Made by a program: the position numbers and the translations under genes
Part shown: positions 44,865-56,029 of the stretch, in pieces
Layout of the letters: each line of letters opens with the position of its first letter
Position numbering within the stretch: position 1 is the first letter of the stretch
Assembly: GCA_013368325.1 (NCBI GenBank)
Contig: JAACJK010000067.1
Location: 124,001-188,000 of the forward strand
Length of the DNA: 64,000 bases
From: Ephemerocybe angulata
Taxonomy: Eukaryota > Basidiomycota > Agaricomycetes > Agaricales > Psathyrellaceae
Direction of reading: 5' to 3'
Notes under the pieces: generated by a model
Told to the model about the DNA's origin: nothing
Database searches by the model: none
Seen by the model: the letters and a program-made list of their open reading frames with translations, nothing else

Positions 44865-46641
44865 ATGAACCGTCTCGCCTTCCAGCCTGTGCTGCGCGCA
44901 GCCCGTGCCTCTGCACCCCGCCCATGTCTTGCCGCTGCCCGCCCAGTCCGTGCAGGCTGCTCGACGACGGCCGCGAGACGGCTTGCCAGCACCAGCTCAT
45001 CCGCCCCTGCCGCCCCCGGCGCCAACAACACGACGACCCCCTCCCCGCCGACACCCGAGTTCGAGCGCATGCTCTCGAGCCTCTACCCCGGAATGCAGTC
45101 CGAGGATCTGGCGAAGCGCGTTGCGGTGCTGTACATGATGACGGACAAAAAGAACGAAATTGAGGCCGTGGAAAAGAGGTTGCATTCGATTATGCGCGGG
45201 GAGAGCTTCGAGCCAGTGGCCAAGAGGATAAAGCATTATTTGAAGAATCCTCCGAAGGACTTGCTCCAAACGAGTACGTCCTGATACGCGCTGGTGTTGT
45301 GTTCCGAACTAATGTGCGGGTGTTTACAGAGGCGCCCCCGCTGTCGCACCAATGGCTCAATCCGCAGGCACAAAAGGCCCTCGGAAAGGCCGGTACGCGT
45401 CCTTACGCCGTCGTTTATTGAGCAAAATTGACCGTATATTAGGGATGACCGCGTTCGACTACTTGACTGTCCTCATGGAATCCGATCCCTCCGTCAGGCT
45501 GCTCAAGTCTCTTGATGAGGCAACTTCCGAACGCGTCGAGACCAGCTGGGTCGAGCTGAAGGAGACCGGAGACTCTGAAGTCCTTACCCGTTTGCTGAAC
45601 TTCTACTCGCAACACGGACTGGACTTTGCACCTCCCTCTGCTGAAACCATTCCCTTGGTCAAGGAAATGAAGGAACGCTCAAAAACCGACGACACGCCTA
45701 TGCTCACGGAGGAAGAGGCCGCTGAGCTCGAGGCCGACCCCGTTCTTTTCGCCAAGAAGGCAGCAAGGGACAGCTCTTGGAGTAAGTTCCTTCTTCTCAC
45801 CAAACCCGTCCAGTGCCTAACTTCTGTCCCTCTATTAGACCCTCTCCAAGCATCCGCTGCCCAAGCCGAAGCTGCCCCCGACCTCATGATCCCCGACCCA
45901 TACCTCGACCCCAAAGACGTGATCGACTTCCCGCCAACGAAAGACACGCCATACCACAACCGCGTCATTGTCTACAATCACCGCTCCGTCTTCCACGACT
46001 ACGACAAAACCGGCCCCGACGGAGAGCCCGGAGGCCTCGGCGATGCACCCAACGACTTCAACGAGCGGCTCACCGTGTCGCCCTCCTACTACCGCTCGCT
46101 GAACCAATCTATCCTCATCCGCCGACCCGTCGTGCAGCAGACGGGCAAGGGCAAGATCAGGCGCGTCGCGTTCCTCGTTCTCGTCGGCAACGAGAACGGC
46201 CTTGTTGGACTCGGCGAGGGCAAGCACGCGAACTCGATGGTAGCGATGAAGAGTGCGCAGATCGACGCTGTGCGGAACATGGACTGGGTCGAGCGTTTCG
46301 AGAAGAGGACGGTGTGGACGGAGATGCGGACCAAACTTGGAGGCACGGAGCTCATCCTCCGCCCCCGCCCCGTCGGATTCGGTCTCAGGTGCAACCCGTA
46401 CCTGCATCAGATTCTGAGGGCGGCTGGTTTCAAGGATATTAGCGCCAAGGTGTGGGGCAGCAGGAATCGACTGAACGTGATCAAGGCGGCGTTCAGGCTC
46501 TTGCAGGCCGGCCATGACCCCACGGGTATGGGCAATGGGCTTGGGGGTCCGGGGAAGAAGCTGGCGAAGGGAAGTGGGATTGTGGGTATGAAGGAGGTGG
46601 AGAGGGCCAGGGGGAGGAAGCTTGTCAGTTTGCGGAAGTAG
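44865..46641 (+). CDS. Mitochondrial small-subunit ribosomal protein uS5m
   Basis: Exons 44865-45273, 45330-45392, 45443-45781 and 45839-46641 join to 537 residues. The N-terminus is Arg/Ala-rich without acidic residues, a matrix-targeting presequence. The S5 core near residue 330-500 has TGKGKIRRVAFLVLVGNENGLVGLGEGK, then MVAMKSAQIDA and the C-terminal S5 fold with LRPRPVGFGLRCNP and NVIKAAFRLLQAG. A fungal N-terminal extension (about 40-300) is Glu/Pro-rich. Assembles in the mitochondrial ribosome decoding site. An upstream in-frame extension exists but the chosen ATG starts directly with the presequence. Confidence 0.94.
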
Positions 46642-48090
46642 TTCGAACTTCCTTTGCTGCTTTTTTCTTTCGGGGGCAACAGGCATTTCATGCTTTCGCC
46701 CCCGTATTGTGACTGATATAGGTATATAGGTTTAATTCATTGTTTATTTCATTACAGGTACCTTGGGTTCATCCTTCCGTTGACTTGTCTATCCACGGTT
46801 GTCCTTTGTCGGTCTCGAAGCCATATAGACGAGTGACTCAAGTTCGAGGTGACAGCGAACTGCGTTGGCAAAGTGATTAGATTAGATGCCATCACGCCCG
46901 ATGCACAGCCGCGATACGGACGCGGTCGCGTGGCGGCTGGCTCGTCGGCGGTCGCACCTTGCCTCAGTTCTGAACCATGCTCACCAAAGTACTAAGTACT
47001 TACCTGAGTCCTGCCTGCCTATCCCGCTCGCGGAGCACCACCCTCAAGGAGAGATGGACCCCCATAGGTATCTCCCTGTGTATGATCGTGTAAGTTAGTA
47101 ACTTGTACGCGATTCCGTCAAGAATGGCAATGATAGCATGCGCAGGACCGCAGTTCGGACCGCAGTTCCCTGCAGCTCCTCAGGAGTCCTCAGGGCAGCT
47201 GAAGGTCTCGGTGCGTATGGCTGTGAGTGCGCATCTGGCGGGGTCAGAGGTCGCCAGGTCGACGATATGCACAGGGTTACATACCTTTCTACGCCTCTCC
47301 GAAAACATCACACGGCATCTGCCTATGCACTGGACGATCCTCAAGCTGACATACAGTACTCCCTAGTACTCTGCGCCTCTTCTGGGAGGAACCATGGTGG
47401 CGGTATTCTCTGGGGTTCTCTGCCGGGTGCCCTCCGGTCGGCGCACACCAGGATGGATCACGGCCTATCATTGGAAAAGCTTCTTCAAGCTTTTTCATGA
47501 TTGTCGAGAAGGCTTTGATGACGATGACACTCCTGAAGGCCTGATCCCTGATGGCAATTGTGCAACAAGATCTGCGTGCTGATGTTCTGTGTCAGTCAAG
47601 TTTCACTGCCCGTGGTCTGTCGTGACGTCAACCCTTTGCCATCCTCGAGCTAGCAGGTTTGAGGGAAGGATCGCTGGTCAAAAACCAGTATTTAACGTGA
47701 GGGACTAGGTAGGATATGTAGGTGGAGTTGGCAAGGAACGTTGCCCTGCATAGCCCATCGTGAAGTGCTCAGTGCTCGCTCCCTCGCTCAGGCTCGCTGG
47801 TTCCCCAATGGGGCGGCCATGGAGCACACTGAGGCACGTCATCCTCAATGCTCATATCTCCCGGTTGCATATCCATCACGGTCCAGGTCCTTGCAGCATG
47901 GCGAGCCTTGGCATCAAGCGCCGATTTTATTGATCCCCGCCCCCCAGGGATTTCAGGTATAAAAGCCCTCTCGCTCTAGCTGGACTTCCCCAGAGCCGGT
48001 CTCTTCCCAACACACTCCTACTAGCCAACATCTAGCGTTGATCGCACCCCCTCTTCTTTCACTAAACAAATCAAGTCTCTATTTTTTATC
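46642..48090. promoter_or_regulatory. Intergenic with TATA box for the secreted-protein gene at 48091
   Basis: A TATAAAAG box lies at 47958-47965, about 126 bp upstream of the ATG of the following gene, a typical spacing for a strongly regulated gene. A GGACCGCAGTT unit occurs twice in tandem near 47145-47170. No other gene found. Confidence 0.5.
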
Positions 48091-48683
48091 ATGGTGCACA
48101 TCTCCGCCAAACTCGCCTTCGCTGCCCTCCTCGCAGCCCCCGCGCTTGCGCAGCCCATCGCTCTCGACGCCCAGGAGGAATACACTCGCGAGTTCGACGA
48201 CTCCGAGATCGCGGACGTCTTCGCTCGCGCGGGGCTTGCTGCCCTGGTCAAAAAAGGTGCTCGCTACGCATTGAAGGCCATTGGCGTCGGCGCTACGTAC
48301 GTCTTCCCCTTATAGCCCCTGTTTTATTACCACAGATGCTAACATGGTGTCCTTGCAGCGTCGCCCCTCTGGTAATGGAAAAGCGAGAGTTCGCGGAGGA
48401 ATTCGAAGCCGCCTTCGCCCGTGAGCTCGTGGCCGAACTCGAGGCCCACCGCAAGCGTCCGTCTCATTCTACCGACCCTCGTCGCGCTCGCTCTGGCGCT
48501 CCTCATTGGGCGCGGGAGGTTGAGGGTGCTGACTCTGAGCTGGACGCTCGCCCTGCTCGCCACCCTCTCCCTCACCATCGTGGTGGTCCCCACTCTCATG
48601 GAACTGGCAGTGCCGTCCGAGCCCCGCAAGGCGGGCACCGCCACAAGCGCAGGGAGTTCTTGGAGCTCGAGGACCTGGACTAA
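48091..48683 (+). CDS. Small secreted protein with dibasic sites
   Basis: Exons 48091-48296 and 48359-48683 join to 176 residues. The first 20 residues form a signal peptide (FAALLAAPALA, cleavage before QP). Then EEYTREFDDSEIADVFARA and an Ala/Lys/Arg helix (VKKGARYALKAIG), then EKREF, a Glu/Ala-rich helix, HRKR, a Pro/His/Arg-rich linker and HKRREFLELEDLD at the end. Three Lys-Arg sites could be cut by Kex2. The intron is phase 2, like the repeat-unit introns of the secreted gene at 43.4 kb, and the helix-KR-EF layout is similar, so the two probably belong to one family. Function unknown. Confidence 0.82.
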
Positions 48684-49351
48684 TTTGTGCGATGCTTTTG
48701 CAATTTGTTGATCATGTAGTCTTGTGTATGTTTTCTGTGAAGAATGACATAGTGCAAAACCAACCAGTCGTCGCGACTCCTGTCTGACAGAAGAAACGTT
48801 AATAAGTAGTCGCTCACATTCCTTGCCGAGGGAAACGGATTAATAAACCCTGTCTTCGGAGAGGGGTACCTACCAGAAACGAGTCTGGATCAATTCAGTC
48901 TTAGGCTCGCAGACGCCTTGGGAGCCTCTGAACGCGTCCAAGCCCGCTCCGCAGCTCCACTCTCAGCATTATTCAGTCTGGGACTGGCTTCCAATGCGAT
49001 TCCTTTCAAGGTTGTGTCAATGCACCATGGGCGCTTTGCAGCAGTGCGACGTGTTGATTAAGCGCCCTAAGGATTTCTAAAGGGTCGCTTCGCGACTAGC
49101 CCTCACATCTGCCCCTGATATTATACACAGATATACGAGGCTACATGAGCCCGGGTCAGATCTCACAAAAAGGTATCGTTCAAGGATTGTTATGAAATGC
49201 AAGGCTACATTCCCGCATCGCACATTACGGCTACACTAAAAATACAAATGGCAAAGCTATACAAGGAATCGAGAGCAATATACCAGCTGAAAACACATTA
49301 CAAAGTCGTCGCAGAAGCGTAATAAAGCCACTCATTAAAGCCCAACAGCCT
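48684..49351. other. Intergenic
   Basis: Convergent gene ends. One GGGCGCTTAA decamer in minus orientation (49058-49067). No gene seen. Confidence 0.45.
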
Positions 49352-51797
49352 CTAAGCCGCAGGCAGCGTATCCACCTTGACGTCCCTATCAGCCACCTTC
49401 TCCCTCTCCGTCTTCGAGTCTATCGACGCCAAGTCGCTTTCGCCCTCCTCCTCATGCCCAGGTTCATAGTTATAATTCGACAGATCGACTTCCTCGAACT
49501 TGCCAGGGTTAGAGCCGGGGACGGGGAAGAGGCGGTTGAGGAGGTAGTAGATGAGTGCGGAGACACCGAATCCCGTGAAGAAGGACATCTGGTATATGCG
49601 CGTGGCGGCAATGGGGACCGTGCGGCCGGCTAAGGGTGGCGATAAGTTTAGTGGCATGCTGGTATGCGGGAGGAATGAGGGAAGGGAACGCACTGGCTCC
49701 TGCGAATCCAACGACGTTGATGAGGATACCTGAGATGTAAGCCGCGTATGCGCTGAAAGCGGGTCAGCGGAAGTCGGGGTGTGGTAGCCGTGAGATGAGA
49801 CGAACCGGAAGTTGATGCCGTAGGTGTAGTAGTACCAGCCGTCTTTGTTTGAGCTGTAGAGGTCAGCCACGCGATAGTGACCACGACGGATAACATAGTA
49901 TTCGGTAATCTGCCACAAAAATCAGCCTTTTCCTCATACACCAGAGGATTGTCATCGAGACCGACCATGACGCCGGCGATAGAGCTCAGGAACACCGAAT
50001 ACGCTGAGAGGTACGATGTGAAGCTGTTGCTGCTCTTCAGAAGGTTCCATGGGAGCATGACAAGGCCAACGATCGCTGCGACATAGCCACCTCGGCGGAT
50101 GTTCTAGGCACGTCAATAAACGTGCATTGTCAACTGGAATGATGCACTCACAATGAAGCGAGGCATAAGCGCCGTCAGATCACAGCCAGCGCTAATCGAG
50201 TTCGCAGAGATGTTCGTGCTGCACCAGCCGGCCGGGTCAGCAAAGGCTCACAAAGAGGAATGCACCCAACACGCTCACCCAAGCTGTGCAATGATGAACG
50301 AGAACGCGATGTACCAGACACCGAATCGCGTTGCGCCGGATGGGCTGTCATCCAAGAACCGTCCCAACAAGTCAATTGGCGACCAGATAGCCTCCCCATA
50401 GATCGCCTCCGACGACGAGCTGACAATGATACCGACAAAGCTGACGAGTGAGAAGCCCAGGGGCACTGAGATCAACTGCGGCCACAGCGCCGCTGCAGGC
50501 GTCTTCGCGCGAGATGCAAAGTCGGGAGCATTCCTATCGAAAACATAGAATTCATATTAGCGACTGGTACATCAGAGAAGGGGCTGCGATGGTGCGAGGG
50601 GATCGAACGTACGTGACGAGGGTGGCCATGTTGCTTATGCATGACATGAGACTCGCGACCATCGTCCAACTCATCTCCGTCCCGTGGATGGTCGAGGGCC
50701 GCTTGATGATGGGGCCGACGCCCTTGGCTTTGACAATGCACCAGATGAAGAATGTGATGCCCGCGATCGGTGTCACGATGGACTTGAGGGTGAAGAGGTG
50801 GCGACTGCGCAGGAAGCAAACCACCGTAAGTAACCGCATTCGATCGTAGAAACATACAACAGAAAAGACTGCTGCTGGTCTAGGTTGCCCGCGAACGAAA
50901 CGAACGTACATTTGGTGTATGGGGAACCAGATTGCGGGTAGGGAGATGAGCCAGAAGAGGAAGAAGCACAAAAAGTCGCGAGAGTTTGTCCCGGACGATT
51001 CAGGCAGGTGGTTTGCTAGAACTATGTTCAGCCAAATGAAACAAGTGTGATACATTGGTATAGCACGTACGAATGTCGTTCACACTAGGCCACATCGCTC
51101 TCAGCATAACCTTCACACAAGTCCCGCCAATCCACGCTTGAACTCCATACCATATACTGTTTCACGGAGAAGGATGTACAAAGTCAGTCTCTCGAGTTGT
51201 GGAAGGGCACTGAGTGGAAAGGTGCGAGGGGCCATGCGCGAAGATACGCGAAATGAAAGCGAAACACCACTCACCAGGCCATAGCGCCACGATTGAACGT
51301 GCACCACAAGCTTCCGTAGACCCCAAAACTCGTCCTCGCCACAACGGGGAATGTAACATGGAAAATGGCACCAGGTCGCGCGTTGAGGACAATGAAAGGT
51401 GCGACGACGCCGTATCCGATCCAAACACATATCCAGGCTTGCCACCACGACAGCCCCGAGAGCACCATTGAGGACACGATCATCCACCTGTACACCTGCC
51501 CGTAAGGCGCTGAAACTCGGTAAATGAGGACCACTAAACAAGCGTACGTGTTAACGTTGAATGAATCCGCGATCCAGAACGCTATGAAGTTGATCCCGGC
51601 CCATGTTCGGTTAATGGCAGGCACTGGGACCAAGTCATCGTTCTACAAACGCGCAGGAGAGAGCGATATGAGTAAACCCCTGTGGTCGGCGGAAGAACGG
51701 AGTAGAGCTCGACGGACGTTCAGGAATAGTTGTGTATAGGTCAGCCCAGGTGCATGGGCACCTCGAGCGCCTTCAAGATCTTGCCAAAGCGTCCCAT
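49352..51797 (-). CDS. NCS1-family permease (uracil/allantoin type), N-terminal frame problem
   Basis: Plasma-membrane H+ symporter for a nucleobase-like nitrogen source, judged from family. The core is intact over many introns: [49 protein letters not shown], then [42 protein letters not shown] and [10 protein letters not shown], with a tail rich in Asp/Glu. Twelve membrane spans are expected. The family's usual N-terminus (KALEVP then [10 protein letters not shown]) is present at 51797-51680 but in two different reading frames, a one-base shift near 51745-51757 with no intron to explain it. The gene may be a recent pseudogene, or there may be an error in the sequence; the upstream in-frame reading is not credible as protein. 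Confidence 0.8.
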
Positions 51798-53325
51798 ATC
51801 CGGAGAGTCCAAGCGCAGTGATCGTGAAGTAGGAAGAAGTCGTGGGGCGGATGTAGAGTGGTCGATGGGGAGGGAATCCGCCAGACGTCGATGTCTTCGG
51901 GAGTTCGTTCGTCACTACAGCGGCTTCGGTGAAGGAGTCCCCAGTTGGTAGCCTCGGGACGAAGTGGAGCGACTGAGCGATGCCTTCTCCACCCACCTCC
52001 AAAGTTGTTTATATATACATTATCGACAGATATAAAGGGGCCTACCTCCGGTGACTTCCCAAGAAGAAGCATATCTTTGCAAGGTACCACCTCCACATCG
52101 TGGATATGCGCCTAAACCGCGATCTCGCTCAACGGATAACGAGGCATTCATCCCCCCCGTATCGAAGATAAGAGGATGCGGGAGATTCGGCCGTATGACC
52201 GACCCAATGGTCGTCTTGAATAGGTCGAGTAATCACTTCTACATTGTCGATAAGTAATTAGCGTCAGTAGAGGTGACTGTTCACTAGAGAAATATGTGAA
52301 GACTTACAGCACACTTATCAAAGTACACGTGGAAAATGGAATTGCTTATCTCGCCGTGTGACCACATGCTATCAGAACTGAGATAATTCTGATAAAGCGC
52401 GACTTTCAAATCCCTCATCAGGTTCTTGGCCGGCAATTTGAATGCACCATTCACTTTGGACATAGACTCTTGAGAGTTGGAGCATGCATTGCGGCGCTGA
52501 GGGTGCCAGCAGCGGAACGCTGTTAGGGGTCCTCGTGGTGGTGACGAATCAAGCGCGTTGGCAGTGGAAGTTGCCCCTGGGAAACCTAGACGCCTGACTT
52601 ACATAATGCGATCATGCCCAAAGCGGGCATGCCATGGGCGCTTAACTCGGTCTCCGCTTTCTTGGCGGTGAGCGGTCCGGCGAGAGGTACGGCGAGAGGT
52701 ACGATCGAGTGCTCCGAGGCCTTATCAGGTGGAGAGCCAAACTCTGCTCGGAGATCCCTCGGGGGATTGAGCAAAAGACCATGATAACTCCAATGGCCCC
52801 CCATGCATCCAGGAAACCTAACAACTGAACCCCGTCCATATCCCGGTGTACCAAGGCTCTGTAGCACTGTATATAAGCCAGAACCCACATCGCACCTCCA
52901 CGAGGCATACTTTACGAGCTTTAATCCCCCCACATCCTTCAAGGATACCTCAATTCACGCCACCGGCACTCTTCTGCATCCGACCCACCCTCCCTTCGAT
53001 CGACGTCTCCTCTCGGCATCTTGACACTTATCCATACATATGTGCACATAAGCACCCACCGCCACCCCGCCACACGGAGCCCCGCGCCATGCCGCACGCT
53101 CCGCCCTGTATCAGCAACTCTTCCCGCCCTATCTCTGCCAGTGGAGCACTCTAAGTAGAGTATCACCTAGGATGGCCTCCGCATAATACCTTCCGTCTCC
53201 GAAGCCGCGGCACCCGGGCAAGATCGAACGTGCTCAGAACCACTTGAGAAAGCTTATCTCGAGCGATTCAAGTCGGATGTGAGCTTGAGCTTGATCCCCG
53301 AGACCCCGACGTTCTTAACTGGGTT
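51798..53325. other. Intergenic upstream of the NCS1 permease
   Basis: About 1.5 kb without a convincing gene. Includes an inverted repeat CATGCCC (52613-52619)/GGGCATG (52625-52631), a GGGCGCTTAA decamer at 52636-52645, and a 12-bp tandem duplication CGGCGAGAGGTA near 52677-52700. Confidence 0.5.
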
Positions 53326-53548
53326 GTACGTATCCTGATATGGTCTCATCATCACTCCAAGTCCACTCAGGGCAAATATTCGGAAGACTCGCCCTCTAAA
53401 TAAATTCTGGGCAGTCTTGCGACTATCTGTCAAGTTCGACGAGGTGCTTTTCCCCCATTTCTTCGCACACATCTTCTCAAGATGTCACATATAATTTCCC
53501 CTCGCTACTATGTAGTATATATTAAACTAAAACATACAGAACAAGTAG
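53326..53548 (+). repeat. Decayed repeat, copy 1
   Basis: About 220 bp, starting near GTATCCTGATA. Aligns by eye with copy 2 through several blocks: TCCTGATA-GG-CT-CTCAT, TCCACTC-GGG, TCTGGG, CTGTCAAG, GAGG-GCTT-TCCCC, TCTCACACA-CTTCTCA, and AACA-ACAGAACAA. Indels separate the blocks. Unknown origin; old transposon piece or diverged tandem duplicate. Confidence 0.6.
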
Positions 53549-53560
53549 CGCCTGAGATAG

Positions 53561-53820
53561 GTAGTATCCTGATACGGCCTGCTCATGTCCACTCGGGGGT
53601 AAGCTTCAGGTTGGATGACATGCTTTCCAAATGGATCCTGGGAAGTACCTGTCAAGGTCTAAAACGGCTGCCAACGAGCCTCAAACGGCCCACCAACAAG
53701 CTCAGCGCGCAGTCCTCGAGGCGCTTCTCCCCAAAGCTTCTCACACACGCCTTCTCAGCGTCACAGGCTACAGCCTGAGAGACCCGCTAAGATCAAATTG
53801 AAACAGACAGAACAAAGGTA
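53561..53820 (+). repeat. Decayed repeat, copy 2
   Basis: About 260 bp, adjacent and in the same orientation as copy 1, sharing its block order up to a final ACAGAACAA-GTA. Divergence is high enough that the duplication is old. Confidence 0.6.
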
Positions 53821-54962
53821 CGCAGACGTATTCATTCATTCAAAATAGAGGCTACATTCGATAAATAAAACTATAGAACTAACAAAAGCTCCTACAAAAG
53901 CCCAAACAGCATTGCCTATTTAACGTACTTGATAAAGAGATTGAGAGACTAAGTCTACTAGAATTCTGTGTGGGACTCATTGAATACGATGCGAGAAAGT
54001 TCAATGCAGCTATATATGTACGAAGCGGCACGCGTCCGCATAAGATCAAAGCGACGATGGGTCCATGCTAAAATCTGAATGGCTAACGGATTGTTCGATG
54101 AGGGAGGTAGACAGGTCAATGATACGGACGAAAGGAATATGAAGAAAGATATGACGATATGTGAAAGATAACACGTCGGCTCAGAGCTGAAAGTGGTGTT
54201 TGAAGAGTCCGGTGTGCAGGCGGATGAAACGGGGGACGAGGGAAGCCCGGGAGTGTGGCAAGAAGCCGAGCGCTCAAGGAAAAGAAGGTGGCAATAGAAA
54301 TGTACAGCCAGGGTGCGCCAACACCAGCGGAAAGAGAGAGATGAATAGAAATGACTATGCGAGGGATGAACAGACACAGTCGACGATTATTGCAAAGGAA
54401 ATTCAGCAACTAAATAGACAGTGAAAGCGAAGATGACGGAAGTAGAAAAAGTTCGGCGGGGGCGATGCAAGGGATGCTAAATGCAAGCAAGATGTTGGAT
54501 CTAGAAAACGATGAAGATGAACGGTAAATCGAAGCGGTAAAATTTGGGTAAATGAGGAGGTATATGATGGTGGAAAAGTATATCGGAAGCGAAGTGGAGT
54601 ATGGTGGAACAGCACACGAGGATAAAACGAGCTCAGGGAGCAAAACAGCAAGCGATGCGACAATCAATGCAGAGCAAGTGAGCAGGGAGGTAAGTAAGCG
54701 AGGAGGGATGATGAGAAATGCAAGCACAGAATGATGATGTAGATGAAGCTCAGCCCAACACCACGGCGAGCCAGTAGTGGAGCCAGAAGTTTGATCACAG
54801 GATGCGGAAAATCGTGTGCGGCATGAGGTATGGGGTTGACACTGATATACTTAATACACAAACATGGTCCAGGTATCGGCGTCAGGGTAGACGCTGCGCA
54901 TTGCACATTCATGATTGATCATATCGGGACGTCATAAGACGAGCATCGGTAATCATCGTGCA
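53821..54962. other. Purine-biased tract in the 3' flank of the KEN-box gene
   Basis: From about 54110 to 54760 the plus strand is roughly 70-75% purine (A+G), counted on several 60-base lines, with AAAGAGAGAG and GAAAAGAAGG runs. On the minus strand, the transcription direction of the upstream gene, it is pyrimidine-rich. Minus-strand open frames here are by-products of this bias (Ser/Leu/Phe/Pro-rich) and are not believed to be genes. It could be an untranslated part of a transcript. Confidence 0.55.
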
Positions 54963-56029
54963 TCATGAATGCAGCACCATAAATGCCCCGTCGTCCTCGA
55001 AGCTGAACACTGATGTCGCCCTGGTGCCGGAACGCGTAGGAGAATCTGGTCGCGAGCCATAAACATCCCTGAATCGCTTGCTCGAGGGAGACGGGGAAGA
55101 GAAGGTGAACGACGCGTAGAGCTTTGCGCGTTCTGGGGTGGAAAAAGTGGTGGCGGTTGATTTCTTCTCTTCTGGCTCTTCCGAGATAAGCGTGCGCCGG
55201 GAGGACGCCAGAGTGGTAAAAGTGTCCAGAGTAAAGTAGTCGCGCAGTTCAGGCTCTGCAGAAGCTTCCTATAGAAACATACAGGAAGCGTCAGTATTGA
55301 AACCGACGGGTCGAAGCACGCTCGGGAAGGGAGACGGAGAATTGATAAACGGACCTTGACAATTCGGAAGAGGCTCTCGTCAGACTTTCTGAGAGTCTTA
55401 CCAGAGAACACGGAGGCCTCGTAAGCCTCTGACACGTCGGCTAGGGGCGTAACGGTAAGGTCGTAGCAGCGCGAGTCGATAGCAGCCTGGCTGAGCTCCT
55501 GCACCTGAATCACAGAGTCGGAGATTCCGGTGGTGGTTTCCTCGACGACCTTCGGAAGCACAGGCGGTTTGCGCGAGGAGGGACTGGTTCGCTTAGATTT
55601 CCGTGCGGAGCTGGCTGTCGGCTTGAGGACAGAAGACTCCTTCTTCGAGGTGGTCGCCGGTTTCGACTTGAGGGCTCCGGTAGCTGTTTTGCGCTTCTTC
55701 GTGTCAGGTTCCGCGACGATGCTGGCTTGCGGCTTCAAGGCCTTCTTCCCGACAGTGGTCGCGTGCGCCTTGGTGGCGAGAACGGTGGTCTTGCGTTTCT
55801 TCTCGCCATTCAGCGCCGTTGTGCTGGCTCGGAGACCGGTGAGAGGGTTGAGATTCTCCTTGTCAATTGCCACCGCATTTTCGGAAGCGGCAGGGAGGTT
55901 CGACTTGGACGTAGAGGCCGATCGGGAGAGGATGCGGCTGCTTGCACGAACCGGTTTGGATGCTGCACGGGAAGTAGAATCGCTGCTGGATGGGGTATCC
56001 TGAAAGACGGTAAAGGTGCGTGTCGCCAT
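54963..56029 (-). CDS. KEN-box, Lys/Ser-rich low-complexity protein (candidate cell-cycle-regulated)
   Basis: Exons 56029-55355 and 55268-54963 join to 326 residues. No folded domain was recognised. The N-terminus begins with MATRTFTVFQDTP; a canonical KEN box with flanking DKENLNP sits at residues 57-59, and an RxxL (RRTL) at 249-252 could be a D-box. The region between is basic with KKRK/RKSKR clusters (possible nuclear signals) and many SP/TP sites. The C-terminus has a SFEDDGAFMVLHS end. The combination is that of anaphase-promoting-complex substrates such as securin-like or spindle proteins, but the family is not identified. The start is the first ATG. Confidence 0.75.

Noticed and set aside
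52586..52942. 118-codon minus-strand frame
   Set aside because: Overlaps a palindrome and a tandem duplication; no recognisable features.
53958..54912. Overlapping minus-strand frames with hydrophobic Ser/Leu/Phe content, resembling membrane proteins
   Set aside because: They result from the pyrimidine bias of that strand; frames overlap each other and lack splice-linked continuity.
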